Shown piece by piece: positions 36,548 through 45,207 of a stretch of 64,000 nt of DNA (the first letter of the stretch is position 1; each line of letters starts with the position of its first letter). A program made the position numbers and the translations under genes. Source of the stretch: Priestia megaterium (GTDB taxonomy: Bacteria > Bacillota > Bacilli > Bacillales > Bacillaceae_H). Under the pieces are notes generated by a model. That model made no database searches and was not told the origin of the DNA. It worked only from the letters and a program-made list of their open reading frames with translations. The stretch is taken from contig NZ_CP085442.1 in assembly GCF_023824195.1 (NCBI RefSeq), positions 248,001 through 312,000 on the forward strand, written 5' to 3'.

Positions 36548-36553
36548 AGGCAG

Positions 36554-36584
36554 AAGCAGAAAACAGATGTTTTCTGCTTTTTTC
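36554..36584 (+). terminator. terminator after the excisionase-type gene
   Basis: Perfect 11-bp stem AAGCAGAAAAC / GTTTTCTGCTT, AGAT loop, T-rich tail. Confidence 0.93.
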
Positions 36585-36719
36585 TTTTGGAATGAAAGTG
36601 TTAAAAAAGGTAAGATATGAAAGAAATGTCGAAAAAAGTTGGAATTTCGTTAAAGATGTAGTCTTTTTAGATGCTTTTTTTATATAATGAAAGTATGCTA
36701 AACAAAAAGGAGAAGGTCT

Positions 36720-37703
36720 ATGCAACGATCAAGACAGTTAAGGCTGATTTTATTGCTTGCCCTGATTGTTGTCGCTTCGTTTTTAATTATTATTATTTCG
36801 AAAACACACGGGATTATAAGTCAGCAAACGACAAAAAAAGTAGAAAACACAAGCGTTGCAATTCTCACCTCTGATGTACTGACAGATCAAAGCTGGGGCA
36901 GTCTAGCTTATAAAGGGAAAATCAACATTGAGCAGCAGCACCCTGTTGCGGCTCAAGTTATTAGCGAAGTAAATACGAACCAAAAAATGAAGGAAGCTGC
37001 TGAAAAAGTTATTGGAAATGGAACAAAAGTCGTAATTGGACATGGAAGAGAATTTTCTACCGTTTTTACAGAACTCGCTCCTAAGTATCCTCATGTTCAT
37101 TTCGTCACCATTCACGGTACTTCAAGGTATAAAAACCAAACTGTATATACATTTGATCAAACAAAAATAGAGCATCTGGCAGGCACGGCAGCTGCCATGA
37201 AGACAAAAACGAAAAAAATTGGATTAATTGATACATTTGCAAAAGAAAAGAATCCAGGATTTGAACAAGGAATCAAAGCGTATGATTCATCAATTGCTTT
37301 TGATTATCGAGTTGTAAACAGCCGAGACGATGGAGCAAAAGCAGTAAAGCTGCTTCGTGAGTTGAAAAATCAAGGGGTCGATATCGTCTATGCTAAAGGA
37401 AATTCGTATAATCAAGAAGTTATTCAAGAAGCAAAAGCACAAGGAATGTACGTAATAGGATATTTAGATGATCAGGCGTACATGGGTAGGTCTGTTATTT
37501 TAACCAGTGTGATCAATGATGTTCCTCAAGCTTACAACGTGATTATGAAAGACTATTTCAGTAAAAAGGGTCTTCCATCTGGGGAAGTCACACTTGACGC
37601 CCGGGACGGTGTCTATAAACTTGCGCCTTTTGGACCGATGTACAGTAAACGGGAAAAACAAATTTTATATTCGAAAGTTAGAATGTCTACACAGCCGAAG
37701 TAA
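36720..37703 (+). CDS. membrane-anchored BMP-family ligand-binding protein (Med-like)
   Basis: 327 residues. One hydrophobic segment at about 9-27 without a lipobox cysteine, so an uncleaved N-terminal anchor with the rest outside the cell. The body is a periplasmic-binding-protein fold of the BMP (basic membrane protein, PF02608) family, as in B. subtilis Med and nucleoside receptors: VAILTSDVLTDQSWGSLAYK, the first-lobe VIGHGREF, and LIDTFAKEKNPGFEQGI in the hinge region. No ABC transporter genes follow. Instead a sensor kinase starts 2 nt after its stop codon, which suggests that it presents a ligand to that kinase. ATG follows AAAAAGGAGAAGG. Confidence 0.8.
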   Translation: MQRSRQLRLILLLALIVVASFLIIIISKTHGIISQQTTKKVENTSVAILTSDVLTDQSWGSLAYKGKINIEQQHPVAAQVISEVNTNQKMKEAAEKVIGNGTKVVIGHGREFSTVFTELAPKYPHVHFVTIHGTSRYKNQTVYTFDQTKIEHLAGTAAAMKTKTKKIGLIDTFAKEKNPGFEQGIKAYDSSIAFDYRVVNSRDDGAKAVKLLRELKNQGVDIVYAKGNSYNQEVIQEAKAQGMYVIGYLDDQAYMGRSVILTSVINDVPQAYNVIMKDYFSKKGLPSGEVTLDARDGVYKLAPFGPMYSKREKQILYSKVRMSTQPK

Positions 37704-37705
37704 CT

Positions 37706-39532
37706 ATGAAAAAGAAAGAGATGATTATGAATCAATTATTTCGCAACATGTCATTCCGTAGCCAAATATTAACGATTCTGCTTTTGATTACATTCATGTT
37801 AAGCGGGTTCTCTTTAGTTTTAGTGCATGCCATTGATAAAATGAATCATGTAAGCAACGAAATTAAAGATGAAGATGTTCCTCAAATGGTGTGGCTTTCT
37901 TATTGGGAAGAGCAGCTGAACATAAAAGAATACATTGTGAAAAATAATCTAAAGAACCCCACTGTCTCTTTGATAGAAGAATATCAATCATATGATACAC
38001 GAGTTATCGAAAATAATGAAAGATATAAGCAGCCTGTGCCAAAATCGTTGATTCCACTGAAGGAAAAAATTGAGCTGCTGGATTTTAAGATTTCTAATAA
38101 CGTGCAAGGACTGCTGAAGTACGGAGATATAGAGGGAGCAAAAGAGTATCTTAAGGAAAATTATTTGCCGGATTTGCATCAGATAAAAAAAGATATTAAT
38201 AGTTCAAAAGAAGAGACGGTTGATTCACTTGATACACTATCAGATACACTGTCTGTCATTATTAAAGATTCATTAATTTTACTATTAATTTTAACAGTAA
38301 GTGCTATTGTGGCTTCTCTTTATGTTTCTTATCGTATGAGTGCGAGCCTTACGAAACCAATTGAACAAATGATTGAAAAAGTGAATGACATTGCAGATGG
38401 AGAATACGGTCTTGTTCTTCAAGACACAAAGCAAATCGAGCTGAAGCAGCTTTCGGCTTCTATCAATCAAATGTCGGTTAGTTTAGAAGATTCATTTTGG
38501 AAAATTATTAAAGATAAAGCGTATCGCCAGCAGATCTTAAATTCACTGCCTGTTGGAATTATCACAATGGAAGATGAGACAAATAGTATATTTGCCAATA
38601 CCTCAGCAAAGCAGTTTTTAGATCTCGACGAAAAGGATATTTGCGGGTATATGGAGGAATGTCCTGAATATAATACTGAATTTTGGAGCATGTTGAATTC
38701 GGGAGAAATTCACGAAAATAAAAAAGTATTATTTGGAACGAAAGAGACGTGCTATTGCTTTTTAGCCTCTCAAACGCAGCTGTTTAATGAGAAGAACGAA
38801 AGCATCGGAAGAATTTTTTATTTCATTGATATATCGGATACCGAAGAATTAGAAAAGCGAATGCATCAGTCTGAGAAACTTGCTCTAGTTGGAGAAGTGG
38901 CAGCCGGAGCTGCTCATGAGATTCGTAATCCTCTTGCCGTGATTCATGGATTTATATCTCTTATGAATCAGTCTCTTTCTGATGAGGAGAAAAAGCGTTT
39001 TTACCTGCCTCTGCTTATGAAAGAGCTAGAGAGGATTAATTACATCATTGAAGAAATGCTGTTGTTATCAAAACCAGGGACTCCGGTGATGAAAAAAGTC
39101 AGCATGCAGGATATTATTAATGAGCTATTGCCTTTGATTACTCACTCAAGCAAATTTACAGAAAAAGATAAGCTTATCTTCGATGTGAAACTGCAGCCGT
39201 ATATACTAAAAGTAGATGAAAAACAAATCAAACAAGTTCTTCATAATTTAATTCGAAACAGTATGGAAGCCATGGATGGAGAAGGAGTCATTACAATCTA
39301 CTCGCAGGTTCATGAAGATAGCTACTGTCTATACATTGAAGATACTGGAAAAGGAATTCCTTTGCATATGCAGCAGTCGCTGTATCAGCCGTTTTCCACT
39401 TCAAAAGATAGTGGAACAGGTCTTGGTCTGCCAATTGCTCAGCGTATTCTAGAAAGCCACGGAGGACAGATTAAATTATTATCTACTTCTTCCCGCGGCA
39501 CAGTTTTTGTTATTAAATTTCCTCTATATTAA
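37706..39532 (+). CDS. orphan sensor histidine kinase, sporulation-kinase type
   Basis: 608 residues. Membrane segments at about 19-42 and 188-210 enclose an extracytoplasmic helical domain of about 145 residues. Then HAMP (211-262), PAS (about 270-380), HisKA with the phospho-acceptor His404 in AAHEIRNPLAVIHGF, and HATPase with N box (Asn518), DTGKG (546-550) and GTGLG (570-574). The HisKA motif is like that of Kin kinases that feed the Spo0A phosphorelay. No response regulator gene is adjacent. It starts 2 nt after the BMP-family gene; ATG 37706 lacks a clear ribosome binding site, and ATG 37727 (AAAGAG upstream) is a fair alternative. Confidence 0.88.
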   Translation: MKKKEMIMNQLFRNMSFRSQILTILLLITFMLSGFSLVLVHAIDKMNHVSNEIKDEDVPQMVWLSYWEEQLNIKEYIVKNNLKNPTVSLIEEYQSYDTRVIENNERYKQPVPKSLIPLKEKIELLDFKISNNVQGLLKYGDIEGAKEYLKENYLPDLHQIKKDINSSKEETVDSLDTLSDTLSVIIKDSLILLLILTVSAIVASLYVSYRMSASLTKPIEQMIEKVNDIADGEYGLVLQDTKQIELKQLSASINQMSVSLEDSFWKIIKDKAYRQQILNSLPVGIITMEDETNSIFANTSAKQFLDLDEKDICGYMEECPEYNTEFWSMLNSGEIHENKKVLFGTKETCYCFLASQTQLFNEKNESIGRIFYFIDISDTEELEKRMHQSEKLALVGEVAAGAAHEIRNPLAVIHGFISLMNQSLSDEEKKRFYLPLLMKELERINYIIEEMLLLSKPGTPVMKKVSMQDIINELLPLITHSSKFTEKDKLIFDVKLQPYILKVDEKQIKQVLHNLIRNSMEAMDGEGVITIYSQVHEDSYCLYIEDTGKGIPLHMQQSLYQPFSTSKDSGTGLGLPIAQRILESHGGQIKLLSTSSRGTVFVIKFPLY

Positions 39533-39533
39533 G

Positions 39534-39561
39534 AAAACAGCCTCAAAAGGGCTGTTTTTTT
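39534..39561. terminator. terminator between the kinase and map
   Basis: Stem AAAACAGCC / GGCTGTTTT with T run on the plus strand and A run on the other side; it separates convergent genes and may serve both. Confidence 0.9.
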
Positions 39562-40306
39562 AATGTGCTGTTAAAATAAGAGGACCGTTTTTCGTAATCG
39601 CAAGTGTATGTTCAAATTGAGCGGATAATTTACCGTCTGTTGTACGAGCAGTCCAACCGTTTTTATCCATTTTAGAATGCCATGTACCAGCGTTTACCAT
39701 TGGCTCAATTGTAATAACCATACCTTCTTTTAAACGTGTACCTTTGCCAGCTTTTCCGTAGTGAAGAATTGTAGGCGCTTCGTGCATGGTATTTCCAATT
39801 CCGTGTCCTGTGAAGTCGCGTACCACAGAGAATTTTTCGCCTTCTACATAGCTTTGAATAGCGTGGCCAATGTCACCTGTGCGATTTCCTGGCTGTGCTT
39901 GCTCGATTCCTTTTAAAAGCGCTTCGTATGTAACATCTACTAGACGCTGTGCTTCGTCTGAAATGTCTCCAACGGTATGAGTCCATGCGGAATCTGCTAA
40001 GCCTCCGTTTAAATTTACAACCATATCAATGGTTACGATATCACCGTCTTTTAACGGTTTAGTTGTTGGAAAACCGTGGCAAATTTCATCATTTAAAGAA
40101 GCGCACGTTGCATATTGATATCCTTTGTATCCTTTTTGTTCCGGCGTTGCTCCGTGCTTTGCTAAGTATTCTTCAACAAATTTATCAATTTGCATTGTTG
40201 TTATGCCTGGTTTGATCATTTTAGCGATTTCTTTATGACAAGAAGCTAATAATTTACCTGCTTCGTGCATTAAATTAATTTCGCGTTCACTTTTTAATGT
40301 GATCAT
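39560..40306 (-). CDS. map: type I methionine aminopeptidase
   Basis: 248 residues. Removes the initiator Met from new proteins. The five metal ligands are present: Asp94, Asp105, His168, Glu201 and Glu232, and His77 in NDEICHGFP is the usual substrate-side residue. No SecA-like N-terminal zinc domain. It resembles the second B. subtilis enzyme (YflG/MapB) and stands alone, not in the ribosomal protein cluster where the housekeeping map lies. ATG with AAGGAGTGAAC upstream. Confidence 0.95.
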   Translation of the reverse strand: MITLKSEREINLMHEAGKLLASCHKEIAKMIKPGITTMQIDKFVEEYLAKHGATPEQKGYKGYQYATCASLNDEICHGFPTTKPLKDGDIVTIDMVVNLNGGLADSAWTHTVGDISDEAQRLVDVTYEALLKGIEQAQPGNRTGDIGHAIQSYVEGEKFSVVRDFTGHGIGNTMHEAPTILHYGKAGKGTRLKEGMVITIEPMVNAGTWHSKMDKNGWTARTTDGKLSAQFEHTLAITKNGPLILTAH

Positions 40307-40639
40307 TGTTGTTCACTCCTTTTTTGATGTAACTTTACGACAAAAGTTGAGCAGCGGTTATAGCGATGAAAGTCGACTATTCATCAGTCCATTCTTCTTT
40401 ATTTGAAAATCTAAAAAATACAGAAGCCGTCTGCTATTGGGCGATATAAAATCATCCTTAATCATAACGCCCAATGGTAGGAAAATGCAAGATGCAGGCT
40501 TAAAAAGGAAGGGTTTGACGATAGGCATGTAGGGAAAACTGATAAATGAACGTTGAATTGGAGCATTCTCTATAACAAATGCGGTATGATATAGTAAAAT
40601 AAATGAAACAAAACAATTCTTTAGGAGGGGTATAGGAAA
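40307..40639. other. 333-nt divergent intergenic region map / pgl
   Basis: Start regions of two divergent genes. The one structure I see is a long stem-loop at 40431-40480: 13 pairs (CTGCTATTGGGCG with CGCCCAATGGTAG, two of them G-U) closing a 24-nt AT-rich loop. A TATGAT (40585-40590) could be a -10 box for pgl, but no good -35 lies at the right distance. No gene seen. Confidence 0.55.
40431..40480. repeat. inverted repeat upstream of map and pgl
   Basis: 13-bp imperfect stem (arms 40431-40443 and 40468-40480) with a 24-nt loop and no T tract, so not a standard terminator. Purpose unknown. Confidence 0.6.
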
Positions 40640-41704
40640 ATGAGTGAACATGGAAAATTTATTGGATTTGCAGGTACATATACAAAAGCAGGCAGTGAAG
40701 GTGTCTATACATTTACGTTAGATACGAAGGCTAAAAAAATTGTAGAAGTAAAAGCCGTGGCTAAAATTGAAAATCCTACATACTTAAATGCAAGCAAAGA
40801 CAATGAACATCTTTATACAGTTATTAAAGAAGGAGAAAAAGGCGGCGTAGCTGCTTTTAAGATTGATCCAAACACAGGGCAATTGAAATTTGTAAACAAA
40901 CAGCTGCTAGACGGCGCGCCTCCTTGCTATGTTTCAGTGAATAAAGATAATACGCTTGTTTTATCTGCTAATTTTCATAAAGGGAGCGTTGAGACGTATT
41001 CTGTTAATGAAGAAACAGGAGAAATTGAATATGTAGCATCCGTAGTGGAACATCCTCATTCAGACCTCAAAAAAGGACAACAAGGAAAACCACACGTACA
41101 CTATGCCGATTTTACTCCTGGAGAAAAGCATGTGGCCGTTGTGGACTTAGGTATTGATGAAATTGTGACATATGAAGTGGAAGAGAATAAATTGAAGGAA
41201 GTCAGCAGCCTTTCTACATCTGTTGGTTCGGGCCCTAGACATTTAACGTTCCATCCAAATGGCCGCTATGCGTATGCAATGACAGAATTCAGTTCAGAAG
41301 TCTTATTTCTAACTTATGATGAAAGCAAAGGAAGCTTTACTCAACAACAAGCTACTTTAGCGATCCCGGCTGATTTTACAGAAAATAATCAAGGGAGTGC
41401 GATCCACATTTCTTCAGATGGCCGCTTTGTCTATGCAGGAAACCGCGGACATAACTCGATTGCAACATTCAAAGTAGATCAGGATTCTGGACAGTTAACA
41501 TTTGTAGAATGGACAGGCACTGAAGGCGACTGGCCGCGCGATTTTGTTTTGGATCCAACGGAACAATTTATTGTAGCGTCTAATCAAGAAACAGGAAACT
41601 TGGTACTGTTTGAAAGAGACCAAGAAAGTGGAAAGCTAACGCTTCTTCAATCTAACGTTACGGTTCCAGAAGCTGTGTGCGTAAAGTTCCTCCACTATAA
41701 GTAA
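40640..41704 (+). CDS. pgl: 6-phosphogluconolactonase, YkgB/Pgl beta-propeller type
   Basis: 354 residues, the lactonase family that folds as a seven-bladed propeller. It hydrolyses 6-phosphogluconolactone in the oxidative pentose phosphate pathway, as shown for B. subtilis YkgB. Recurrent blade signatures are visible: FAGTYTKAGSEGVYTFTLD, GPRHLTFHPNGRYAYAMTE, GSAIHISSDGRFVYAGNRG, WPRDFVLDPTEQFIVASNQ. No signal peptide. ATG follows AGGAGGGG. Transcribed alone; two palindromes and a terminator follow. Confidence 0.88.
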   Translation: MSEHGKFIGFAGTYTKAGSEGVYTFTLDTKAKKIVEVKAVAKIENPTYLNASKDNEHLYTVIKEGEKGGVAAFKIDPNTGQLKFVNKQLLDGAPPCYVSVNKDNTLVLSANFHKGSVETYSVNEETGEIEYVASVVEHPHSDLKKGQQGKPHVHYADFTPGEKHVAVVDLGIDEIVTYEVEENKLKEVSSLSTSVGSGPRHLTFHPNGRYAYAMTEFSSEVLFLTYDESKGSFTQQQATLAIPADFTENNQGSAIHISSDGRFVYAGNRGHNSIATFKVDQDSGQLTFVEWTGTEGDWPRDFVLDPTEQFIVASNQETGNLVLFERDQESGKLTLLQSNVTVPEAVCVKFLHYK

Positions 41705-41714
41705 TCGATGTAGA

Positions 41715-41751
41715 CAATAAAGCATAATCAAAGAACGACTATGCTTTATTG
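41715..41751. repeat. perfect 12-bp inverted repeat after pgl
   Basis: CAATAAAGCATA (41715-41726) and TATGCTTTATTG (41740-41751) with a 13-nt loop, directly after the pgl stop codon. No T tract follows, so it may be a stabilising 3' stem-loop. Confidence 0.7.
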
Positions 41752-41756
41752 CCTAG

Positions 41757-41806
41757 ACCTAAGCGGATGTCACTCCCCTTGCGGGGTTAGTGTCATCCGC
41801 TTAGGT
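41757..41806. repeat. long near-perfect palindrome in the pgl-NMO gap
   Basis: Arms CCTAAGCGGATG (41758-41769) and CATCCGCTTAGG (41794-41805) enclose further pairs CACT/AGTG and CCCC/GGGG around a TTGC loop; only a T-T mismatch and a 2-nt bulge interrupt it. GC content is higher than its surroundings. It looks like a compact mobile or repeated intergenic palindrome; no coding capacity. Confidence 0.75.
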
Positions 41807-41896
41807 GAACCTTTGAGGGAATAGTCAGGTAGTGTGCGTTCCTTAGCATGATTTATGATCGTGATTTTTGAAACGAGCATAATCTATATATGGAAG

Positions 41897-41924
41897 AAAA
41901 GCCCTTTTGGAGGGCTTTTTTTTC
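41897..41924 (+). terminator. terminator upstream of the nitronate monooxygenase gene
   Basis: Stem AAAAGCCC / GGGCTTTT with a run of T. It ends transcription from pgl and isolates the next gene. Confidence 0.9.
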
Positions 41925-41976
41925 TGGGGTTGTAGTAGAATGAAGAGAGAATGCATGAAAGGCTGAGGTGATAAGT

Positions 41977-42993
41977 GTGGAAAATATATGTGAGTATCCA
42001 ATTGTACAAGCTCCCATGGCAGGAGGGGTTTCGACGCCTAAACTAGCTGCAGCAGTATCTAATAGCGGAGGGCTAGGGTTTTTAGCTGCGGGATATAAAA
42101 GTGCGCGTGAATTGGAGCAGGAAATTATAGAGATGCACTCACTTACGAAAAAACCTTTTGGAGTGAATCTGTTTGTTCCGACAAATGAAAAAGTAGCAGT
42201 TGATGCAATTGATTGTTATCAAAAAGAACTGTCAAAAGCAGCTGAATATTTGGAGTGTCAAGTTGGTATACCAAAGAATGATGATGATGATGAATGGAGT
42301 GTCAAGCTCGACATCATTCAAAAACATCGAGTACCTGCTGTGAGCTTTACATTTGGGTGCCCGGATCGAGAGATTGTAGCAAGTTTAAAAGGAATTGGAA
42401 GCCGTGTTTTCGTTACGATTACAACACCTCAAGAAGCCGAAGTGGCTTTGAGAGCAGGAGCGGATGCGCTATGTTTGCAAGGAATTGAAGCCGGCGGCCA
42501 TCGATCTACTTTTTTAGAGAGTTCGGTGGACTATCCGCTTATGAATTTGCTAAAAGAAGTTCGTCTAATCACTAAAAAGCCATTGATTGCTGCGGGAGGG
42601 TTGATGAGGGGGTCTGACATTAAACGCGTGTTACAAGAAGGAGCTTCTGCTGCACAGTTAGGTACGGCTTTTATTTGTTGTCCAGAAAGCGGAGCGAGTG
42701 CTCTTCATAAAGAAAGCATTCTTCAAAAGCGTTTTAATAAAACAGGTGTCACACGAGCTTTTACAGGGAAACGTGCTAGGGGATTTGTGAATGCCTTTTT
42801 TATTTCCTATGATAAATCAGCACCACCTGCCTACCCTCATATTCATTACATGACAAAGCCTATTCGAACAAAAGCTACACAAATGAATAATTCAGAGTAC
42901 ACTTCTTTGTGGGCAGGAACCGGATTTGCGCTAGCAAAAGACCTGCCTGCACATCTTATTGTGGAAGGGCTAGTGCAAGAATTAAATACATGA
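41977..42993 (+). CDS. nitronate monooxygenase (2-nitropropane dioxygenase family)
   Basis: 338 residues, FMN-dependent TIM-barrel enzyme that oxidises alkyl nitronates such as propionate 3-nitronate to the aldehyde and nitrite. The start PIVQAPMAGGVSTPKLAAAVS, the segment QGIEAGGHRS and the flavin phosphate loop around AAGGLMRGSD and GASAAQLGTAF are typical. GTG at 41977 with GAGGTGAT 6 nt upstream; the in-frame GTG at 41968 overlaps that site. It precedes a MerR regulator and an efflux pump, and could be part of the same detoxification group. Confidence 0.9.
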   Translation: MENICEYPIVQAPMAGGVSTPKLAAAVSNSGGLGFLAAGYKSARELEQEIIEMHSLTKKPFGVNLFVPTNEKVAVDAIDCYQKELSKAAEYLECQVGIPKNDDDDEWSVKLDIIQKHRVPAVSFTFGCPDREIVASLKGIGSRVFVTITTPQEAEVALRAGADALCLQGIEAGGHRSTFLESSVDYPLMNLLKEVRLITKKPLIAAGGLMRGSDIKRVLQEGASAAQLGTAFICCPESGASALHKESILQKRFNKTGVTRAFTGKRARGFVNAFFISYDKSAPPAYPHIHYMTKPIRTKATQMNNSEYTSLWAGTGFALAKDLPAHLIVEGLVQELNT

Positions 42994-43056
42994 CAAGAAT
43001 GAAGGTGTTGCTTGCTGTAAGTGCAAGCAGCTTTACATAAAGAAGGTGAACTTATA

Positions 43057-43878
43057 GTGCAAAACAAATTTACGATTGGACAAATGGCCAGACTACATGA
43101 TATTCCGGTTAAAACACTTCGCTATTATGATGAAATTGGCCTGTTCGAGCCTTACGAAGTTGATCCACAAACCGGTTATCGATATTATACGTTAGAACAA
43201 TTTAAGAAATTAGATATCATTGTCTATTTAAAGCTGATGGGAGTTCCGTTAAAAGAAATTAAAAGAAAGATGGAGCACAGCAGCTTGGATGAATTTATTG
43301 AAACCTTAGCGGAATATCAGAAGGTAACAAAAGAAAAAATTCGTCACCTTCAAAGAGTGAATGCGCAGTTAACAACTCGAATGAAGGAATTAGAACAGAC
43401 GAGACATATTAACCAAATAGGAGCCCCGTTCATCAAACACCTTTCTTCTCGTGAAGTTGTGCAAGTAAAAGCGGAGGTAGGTACGTTAGACGGGACTGAA
43501 AGTGTTCTGCGTGATTTAAAAAAGAAAATCAGCCATATTACCCCGATTATGATTGGGAAAGTAGGATTTATGCTATCGGTAGAAAACACGAAAAAACACC
43601 AATTTACAGATTACGATGGCATCTTTTTATTAGTTGAAAGCGATGTTTCTTTTAAGCATGAGCTCGTTACGTTAATACCCGAAGGTAATTACGCATCTAT
43701 TTATATGAGAGAAAAGAGAGACACCACAGGAGTCTATTACGATGCGTTACTGAACTTTATTAAAGCGGAAGGATACAAAGCAGAAGGTCCTTTCTTAATT
43801 CGGCGGATTGTAGATTCATTTATTTCACATCATGAAGAAGAGCGGCTGACGGAAATTCAAATTCGAATTACGTCTTGA
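43057..43878 (+). CDS. MerR-family regulator with effector-binding domain
   Basis: 273 residues. The N-terminal winged helix-turn-helix (about 3-75: FTIGQMARLHDIPVKTLRYY, GYRYYTLEQFKKLDII) and a coiled-coil dimer helix (about 77-115) are followed by a GyrI-like effector-binding domain, as in BmrR and BltR that sense drugs. Start GTG 43057 after AGAAGGTGAA; the longer frame from 43021 contains that site. The next gene is a Bcr/CflA-type pump, the natural target. Confidence 0.9.
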   Translation: MQNKFTIGQMARLHDIPVKTLRYYDEIGLFEPYEVDPQTGYRYYTLEQFKKLDIIVYLKLMGVPLKEIKRKMEHSSLDEFIETLAEYQKVTKEKIRHLQRVNAQLTTRMKELEQTRHINQIGAPFIKHLSSREVVQVKAEVGTLDGTESVLRDLKKKISHITPIMIGKVGFMLSVENTKKHQFTDYDGIFLLVESDVSFKHELVTLIPEGNYASIYMREKRDTTGVYYDALLNFIKAEGYKAEGPFLIRRIVDSFISHHEEERLTEIQIRITS

Positions 43879-43945
43879 CTATCCAGTAGCTGGAGGGTTT
43901 AAGATGAGACTATTGTAAAACTGCTGAAGGGAGAGACAACAATAG

Positions 43946-45166
43946 ATGAATCAGCAAAGTATTTCCCAAGGAATGTCTTTAAGCCGAGGAAATCGAATTT
44001 TATTTATTTTAATTTTGGGTTCACTGAGCGCATTTGGACCGTTATCAATCGATATGTATTTGCCAGCGCTGCCCACGCTTGCGAAAGAACTGCATACTTC
44101 AGCTTCTTTAGCGCAGGTCAGTCTGACAGCTTGCTTATTAGGCTTAGCATTTGGGCAAGTGGTAATGGGGCCATTCAGTGATATTCGTGGAAGGAAAAAG
44201 CCGCTTGTAGCAGCATTAATCACCTATGCGATTGCCTCTATTTTATGCGTGTTTGCGCCTTCTATTTGGATTTTTATCGTTTTGCGATTTATTCAAGGAA
44301 TGGCAGGAGCAGCAGGAATGGTTATTTCAAGAGCGAGCGTGCGAGACTTGTTTTCAGGTTCAGATTTAACAAAGTTTTTCTCCATGCTTATGCTTGTAAA
44401 TGGTTTAGCTCCTATTTTAGCTCCGGTTGCTGGTGGACAGCTGCTGACGATTATGTCGTGGCGAGGAGTATTTGGTGTGTTAGCAGTGATTGGTGCACTA
44501 ATGTTTTTTGCCGTTTTATTTGGTTTAAAAGAAACGCTGCCGCTTGAACGTCGTAAAGAAGGTGGATTAACAGAAGTACTGCGCACATTTGGCGTATTGC
44601 TAAAAGATGGCGTCTTCGTGGGATATGCGCTGGCGCAAGGTTTTATTATGAGTGCTATGTTTGCTTATATCTCAGGTTCTACATTCGCCCTTCAAGACAT
44701 TTACGGACTGTCTCCGCAGATGTTTAGCTTTGTTTTTGCCATTAACGGTTTTGGGCTAATTATAGCTACTCAAGTGACGGGACGTTTAGCGGGTAAAGTA
44801 AAAGAATCTGCGCTTCTTATTTATGGATTGCTCCAAGCAGCTGTTGGAAGCGTGCTTTTAGTGGCCGTGATTGCTACTCACATGTCCGTTATTTTGGTCT
44901 GTATCTTGCTTTTCTTTGTTGTATCAAGCGTAGGAATTGTGAACACAACTGTTTTTTCACTTGCTATGCAAAATCAAGCTTCTAATGCGGGAAGTGCTTC
45001 AGCGCTTCTAGGATTGCTGCCGTTCTTGCTCGGAGCAGCCGTAGCTCCCCTTGTTGGTCTTGGAGGAGGGCAAAATGCACTGCCGATGGGCCTTGTAATT
45101 ATGGTTTGTGATTTATTAGCATTAGGTGTATACATGGTGTTAGTAAGACGGAAAACTGCATCATAA
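43946..45166 (+). CDS. Bcr/CflA-family multidrug efflux MFS transporter
   Basis: 406 residues, twelve membrane segments. The family mark is the first-segment DMYLPALPTLAKEL motif and the loop-2 motif A GPFSDIRGRKKPL (about 73-85). Pumps of this kind export bicyclomycin, sulfonamides or chloramphenicol by proton antiport; the substrate here is not known. ATG after GGGAGAGACAAC. It follows a drug-sensing MerR gene by 67 nt and ends at a strong terminator. Confidence 0.9.
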   Translation: MNQQSISQGMSLSRGNRILFILILGSLSAFGPLSIDMYLPALPTLAKELHTSASLAQVSLTACLLGLAFGQVVMGPFSDIRGRKKPLVAALITYAIASILCVFAPSIWIFIVLRFIQGMAGAAGMVISRASVRDLFSGSDLTKFFSMLMLVNGLAPILAPVAGGQLLTIMSWRGVFGVLAVIGALMFFAVLFGLKETLPLERRKEGGLTEVLRTFGVLLKDGVFVGYALAQGFIMSAMFAYISGSTFALQDIYGLSPQMFSFVFAINGFGLIIATQVTGRLAGKVKESALLIYGLLQAAVGSVLLVAVIATHMSVILVCILLFFVVSSVGIVNTTVFSLAMQNQASNAGSASALLGLLPFLLGAAVAPLVGLGGGQNALPMGLVIMVCDLLALGVYMVLVRRKTAS

Positions 45167-45206
45167 AAAAAGCTACTTGGCTTTCAGCAGCCAAGTAGCT
45201 TTTTTA
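45165..45206. terminator. terminator between the MFS gene and the DUF2680 gene
   Basis: Stem AAAAAAGCTACTTGGCT / AGCCAAGTAGCTTTTTT with a small loop; nearly symmetrical and located between convergent genes, so bidirectional. Confidence 0.94.
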
Positions 45207-45207
45207 G

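Noticed and set aside
36720..37703. Nucleoside ABC transporter binding protein
   Set aside because: No ATPase or permease genes follow, and the protein has an uncleaved membrane anchor without lipobox.
40553..40590. Promoter for pgl using TTGAAT and TATGAT
   Set aside because: The spacer would be 26 nt, far outside the allowed range.
42294..44547. Plus- and minus-strand frames such as 42294-42488 and 44245-44547
   Set aside because: They are shadows inside the monooxygenase and MFS genes, without ribosome binding sites.
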